Positions 60,543 to 64,000 of a stretch of 64,000 nt of DNA are shown one piece after another (within the stretch, counting starts at the first letter, position 1; every line of letters starts with the position of its first letter). The stretch is from CAZKZZ01 sp964557375 (GTDB lineage: Bacteria; Spirochaetota; Spirochaetia; SPDA01; CAZJBZ01): the NCBI GenBank assembly GCA_964557375.1, contig CAZKZZ010000005.1, forward strand, positions 1 to 64,000. Reading direction: 5' to 3'. The notes under the pieces are model-generated. The model saw only the letters and a list, made by a program, of their open reading frames with translations. It was not told where the DNA came from and ran no database searches. The translations under genes and the position numbers were made by a program.

Positions 60543-63164
60543 TTAAAACAATTCGTAGGTGAAAGATATAACAAAATCAATACCTTCACCCTCTACCAGA
60601 TCTTCGTTGAACATTGATCCTGTCTGCCAGAGGACTTCACCGTCGGATATTTTGAACCGTTTGGTAAAGTAGAATCCGATCGGTAAGCCCGGAATGGTCA
60701 ACCTGAATCCGCCCCCGAAACTGAACATAAAATCATCGATTACCATATTTTCTGAAACAATACTGATATCATCTTCCCAAAAGCCGGTTGCGTTGAAAAA
60801 GAAATCCCACCAGAAAAACTGTTCAGATATGGGAATGCGCAGTTCAGCCCAGTTGTTCCAGAGTACTTTTCCCCCGAATTGACGTGGCCATCCCCTGGCT
60901 ATCAGCATACTCTCGGTAAAAAGCAGGTCCTGGGTTGTGGCGTCCACTTCATCCAGCCACGGATAGGCCAGAATCATGGAGAAACTGGAACTCAAAGCAA
61001 ATACCGTTTTAAAATTCCAGTTTTCAAAAACAGGAATATCGAGCAGGGTCAAATAGAACTCAGCCTTAGAGGAACTTTCCAGGAAGTGGTTCGCCTCTTC
61101 GAATACGAGGCCGGCAAAGTTGAATGATTGTTTTAAATAGACCCCTTTGGACGGTTTGTATATAAAATCTCTCGTATCGAAAGCCGCTGTCAAACCGAGA
61201 TCATCAATGGGACGTAACCTGTCCAAATTGAGCCGCTCGGTGGGGTTATACGGTCTGTATACTGCATCGTCGTATGTCAAATATTTTAATGTGACTTTAG
61301 GGCTCGCGCCTATCGAGAAACGTCCGATATTGGTATTCCAGCGGTACCCTGTATTCAGTCCTAGAGAGAAATCCCATGAATGGTATTCCATAAGATAAGA
61401 ATCCGGTATGGTATCTCCTTCATCCGAGGCGTAGTCATAGTCGGTTTCCAAGTCATATTCTTCTATGTCGTCTTCGCTGGGAATTCCCGGAAACATGTCG
61501 CCCGCGTCGTAGTCGGTCCCATTGTAGGTAGTATCTTCAGAGAACACATAATACCCCTCATACGGGTCGGGTACGCGATTATCGTCGTCTTCGCCGAATA
61601 CAGGAGGGAGGATATCCTGTTTAATGCTTTGAGACAGCTGGTGGGAGACTCCGAGGTCAACTCCAAGAGTAATCCGCTCACCTAAGAACCAGGGATCGGT
61701 AAATCCGACACTCAGTTTTTGGCGGAGACCGGATGCCTGTAATGAAGAACTCAATTCCAGTCCTCTTCCTAGAAAGTTATTGTCCTTGAGCTGAAGAAAC
61801 GCCATGACCGGGAAATCACCTGCAGCTCCGGAGAAGGTTACTCCGAAGTTGAGGTCGATTGTTTTTCCCTCTTCTACGTTTATAATCAGGTCCATCAGAC
61901 CGTCTACACTGCCCATCGGGGTGGTAGGCTCGACAACTGAGAAAAGCCCGGTGTTGTAGAGGTTCTGCAGACCCTGCATGACCTTTTTCTTGCTGAACAC
62001 ATCACCCACCTCGACCGGTAATTCTCTGTTTATGACAAAATCTTTTGTCTTTTCGTTACCCTGAATGACAATGTTCTCGATGTGTGCTCTGCCCTTCTCT
62101 ACGATTGTTACAACGTATGAGACAGTGTTGTTCTCTTCATCCCGGATTTCTTCTTTGGTTATTACATTATAGATATAACCGTTGTCATAGTAGATGTCGT
62201 TGATTCGGGCAAAGTCTGCTTCGAACTTTTTCTTATCGAGAATATCACCTTCATCGAGCCGGACCACTTCTTCCAACTCTTCATTAGTGAAGAGAACGTT
62301 CCCCTCGAACTCGATTCCTCCGTAGGTCCATTGTTCTCCTTCTTCGATATAGAGTGTTAGATTGATGAAGTTTTTAGTCTCGTCCTTTGCATCCTCGAAG
62401 GGAGTTTTCACAACATCGACAACCTGTGCGTCTATATATCCTTTTTCCCAATAGTAGAGCTGTATTTTCTGGATATCTTCTTCGATCTTGCTCTCTTGAT
62501 ACACTCCGGTGGAAAAGATTGACTGCGCTTTTGTGGTCATTACCCGCCGGAGGGTGCCGTCGGAAGCAAAGGAGTTCCCGGAAAACTCGATATTTTTTAT
62601 TTTCGTCTGTTTCCCTTCATCTATGGTAAATGTAACGGTTGCCGTATTGGTCTCTTCATCCTTTTCTATTGAACCGTCCACCTCGACATCGGGAAAACCC
62701 CGCTCGAGATAGAGGTCCCGGATAGCTTCAGTATCCAGCTTTACCTTGGTTCTATTGACCATATCGCCCTTTTTTAGAAGTACGGCATCGAGAATTTCGG
62801 GTTTTCTCAGGGAAGAGTTGCCAATAATATTGATTTCTTCGATGATCGGACGCTCCGTTACTTCGAATTCGATAATAATTGAGTTGTAGTCTTCATCTCC
62901 CGGTTTTGCATTGGGCACAAATAGTTCAAAGAAATCTAAGGCGTAGAGTTTACTCTGCAGTTCTAAAAACAGTTCATCTGTAAAATTTTTACCGATATAC
63001 GGGTCAACAATTCCTCGAAGCTCATTTTCAGAGACATGTTCGAGGCCTTTGAACTGAATGTCTTTGATCGGTTTACCCACATACCAATCTGATGATTCCT
63101 GGGCAAAGAGGGTAAACGGTGTAAAAAGCAATACTATAAGAAAAGGAAGCACATACCAGCGCAT
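60543..63164 (-). CDS. bamA: Outer membrane protein assembly factor BamA
   Basis: BamA folds beta-barrel proteins into the outer membrane. The 873-residue product has a signal peptide (about 1-21, ending TLFAQ), five POTRA domains (about 30-430) and the C-terminal barrel. The POTRA motifs include IKDIQFKGLEHVSENELRG and YTG-like IYEEGEQ segments; the barrel begins NFGVTFSGAAG and ends in aromatic FVISFTYELF. A long Asp/Glu/Tyr-rich loop (about 540-590) is unusual. AGGAGA precedes the ATG. Confidence 0.96.
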   Translation of the reverse strand: MRWYVLPFLIVLLFTPFTLFAQESSDWYVGKPIKDIQFKGLEHVSENELRGIVDPYIGKNFTDELFLELQSKLYALDFFELFVPNAKPGDEDYNSIIIEFEVTERPIIEEINIIGNSSLRKPEILDAVLLKKGDMVNRTKVKLDTEAIRDLYLERGFPDVEVDGSIEKDEETNTATVTFTIDEGKQTKIKNIEFSGNSFASDGTLRRVMTTKAQSIFSTGVYQESKIEEDIQKIQLYYWEKGYIDAQVVDVVKTPFEDAKDETKNFINLTLYIEEGEQWTYGGIEFEGNVLFTNEELEEVVRLDEGDILDKKKFEADFARINDIYYDNGYIYNVITKEEIRDEENNTVSYVVTIVEKGRAHIENIVIQGNEKTKDFVINRELPVEVGDVFSKKKVMQGLQNLYNTGLFSVVEPTTPMGSVDGLMDLIINVEEGKTIDLNFGVTFSGAAGDFPVMAFLQLKDNNFLGRGLELSSSLQASGLRQKLSVGFTDPWFLGERITLGVDLGVSHQLSQSIKQDILPPVFGEDDDNRVPDPYEGYYVFSEDTTYNGTDYDAGDMFPGIPSEDDIEEYDLETDYDYASDEGDTIPDSYLMEYHSWDFSLGLNTGYRWNTNIGRFSIGASPKVTLKYLTYDDAVYRPYNPTERLNLDRLRPIDDLGLTAAFDTRDFIYKPSKGVYLKQSFNFAGLVFEEANHFLESSSKAEFYLTLLDIPVFENWNFKTVFALSSSFSMILAYPWLDEVDATTQDLLFTESMLIARGWPRQFGGKVLWNNWAELRIPISEQFFWWDFFFNATGFWEDDISIVSENMVIDDFMFSFGGGFRLTIPGLPIGFYFTKRFKISDGEVLWQTGSMFNEDLVEGEGIDFVISFTYELF

Positions 63165-63176
63165 ATAATCTCCTGT

Positions 63177-64000
63177 CTAAAAAGAAAATCCCCATGAAAG
63201 TGCTAATCTAACCCCAGGAGGTTTTCCGAATAAATCTTGTACGTTTGGCAAAAATGTCAATTCGAGGAGTGCGAGAGGTGTTTTCCACTCCACACTGATC
63301 TCGGTGTCGATTGTAAAGCCTTCGTCAGCATAATTTTCTTCGTATGTCGGGTCATTTACCCGAAGACTGACCATCGCTTCTAAGAAAATATCTTCACTTA
63401 GATACTTTCCCAGGAATACCGTGGTGTTGTCAAGATATCTGCCGAAATTCGTGTTCGGGTCGGCATATTGGGGCCCCACATTTTCTCCAAAAACACCAGC
63501 GAGCAGTAGATTCTCGATCATTTGTGTCCGGATAGAGAAAAGATCGAGGTTTAACAGTTCTTTTATTTTGGCCTCGAAGGAGCGCATAAAACGCAGTTGA
63601 CTAAAAATATACCCTCCGGTATGTACTAAAGCGGAGCTGACCCGCATTTCTTCTCCGCCCAGCTCTGTTACCAGGCTCTGTCCTAAGAGTGCAAAAATCT
63701 CGGTATTGGAAAGAGGCGGCTGGGACTCGAATTTTGGAGTGAAATTGCTCAATCGAGTGTTGTCTGCAACGAGAAAAATACTTACATCCTCGCCTGTTGA
63801 CGTTATTTCCCGCAGTTCCGCCCTTGCATTGAGTACCGGATCGAAACGGTCCTGATTTTCATTGAACGTAATACTCCCTTCACGGAGGAAAAAGCTCCTG
63901 CTGAAGTAGTAAATCTGGCCCCCTCTGATCTCGATATCCCCTTTTACGCTGTACGTGCCCTGGGTATTATCGAACGTAACATCGAGTGATTCGTCCGTAT
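63177..64000 (-). CDS. tamB: TamB-family translocation/assembly protein, C-terminal part (cut by window edge)
   Basis: The frame stays open to the window edge, so the start is outside. At least 273 C-terminal residues are visible. They include the TamB/DUF490 hallmarks: GDIEIRGGQIYYF, then the FLREGSITFNENQ strand, DPVLNARAEL and a C-terminal beta-helical end LALSWGFSF. TamB bridges inner and outer membranes and moves lipid (and in some bacteria helps outer-membrane protein insertion) with its partner TamA. Here it lies immediately upstream of bamA (12 nt), and no tamA is visible. A start within the window (TTG 63752) would be misleading. Confidence 0.9.
   Translation of the reverse strand, partial: TDESLDVTFDNTQGTYSVKGDIEIRGGQIYYFSRSFFLREGSITFNENQDRFDPVLNARAELREITSTGEDVSIFLVADNTRLSNFTPKFESQPPLSNTEIFALLGQSLVTELGGEEMRVSSALVHTGGYIFSQLRFMRSFEAKIKELLNLDLFSIRTQMIENLLLAGVFGENVGPQYADPNTNFGRYLDNTTVFLGKYLSEDIFLEAMVSLRVNDPTYEENYADEGFTIDTEISVEWKTPLALLELTFLPNVQDLFGKPPGVRLALSWGFSF

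Noticed and set aside
63177..63752. Separate 191-residue gene starting at TTG 63752
   Set aside because: The frame continues upstream without a stop to the window edge and the upstream part matches TamB, so it is one truncated gene.
1..64000. CRISPR arrays, insertion sequences, integrase or phage genes
   Set aside because: No regularly spaced repeats, transposase motifs or att-like duplications were found; all genes are of housekeeping or conserved-hypothetical type.

Overview
The window is a 64 kb chromosomal housekeeping segment from a diderm bacterium, most likely a free-living member of the Spirochaetota (order Spirochaetales). Three things point there: a giant GreA with a long N-terminal domain, the run dnaG-rpoD-(C4 zinc ribbon)-rnpB-TPR-mreBCD-mrdA-rodA that I recall from treponemes, and Bam/Tam/Lpt outer-membrane genes without Proteobacterial neighbours. 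Genus cannot be fixed from the sequence. No prophage, insertion sequence, CRISPR array or toxin cassette was seen. No gap without a gene exceeds about 220 bases apart from the rnpB locus.

Layout. Positions 1-7039 (+): the 3' end of tRNA-Tyr, a CxxCxxCC protein, a metallo-beta-lactamase-fold hydrolase, a 61-residue orphan, mltG, dnaG, rpoD and a coiled-coil/zinc-ribbon protein. Positions 7048-7509 hold RNase P RNA with its own promoter and a striking 20-bp perfect stem. Positions 7542-16715 (+): a membrane-anchored TPR protein, the elongasome genes mreB, mreC, mreD, mrdA and rodA, and a fused radical-SAM/DUF2344 protein. Positions 16730-34182 (-): mazG, then two long transcription units. One runs folK-scpA-scpB-rluB-cmk-rpsA-sigma54 activator-TPR-CHASE2 cyclase-lipoprotein. 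The other parts are recA with a clear promoter, dtd, a three-gene envelope/TPR set and rpe.

Positions 34257-39246 (+): a TPR protein, the giant greA and a von Willebrand A membrane protein. Positions 39285-64000 (-): one very compact translation/envelope block. In transcription order it is tamB (cut by the window edge), bamA, ompH/skp, mutS, comF, terminator, rimP, nusA, infB, rbfA, truB, ribF, rpsO, pnp, M16 peptidase, dut, lptF, lptG, tgt, murJ and a HEAT-repeat secreted protein. Many of these genes overlap by 1-8 nt, which implies translational coupling.

How they work together: cell-wall elongation (MreBCD, PBP2, RodA, MltG, MurJ), outer-membrane assembly (BamA, Skp, TamB, LptF/G), transcription and translation (RpoD, NusA, GreA, IF2, S1, S15, RbfA, TruB, RimP, Tgt, RNase P, PNPase), and genome upkeep (DnaG, RecA, MutS, ScpAB, Dut, MazG). 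The least explained items are the GreA N-terminal region with an embedded Tudor/CarD-like segment, the NusA C-terminal zinc ribbon, the cyclase/lipoprotein locus, the radical-SAM fusion, and the TPR/secreted triad. Nothing here proves a wholly new system.
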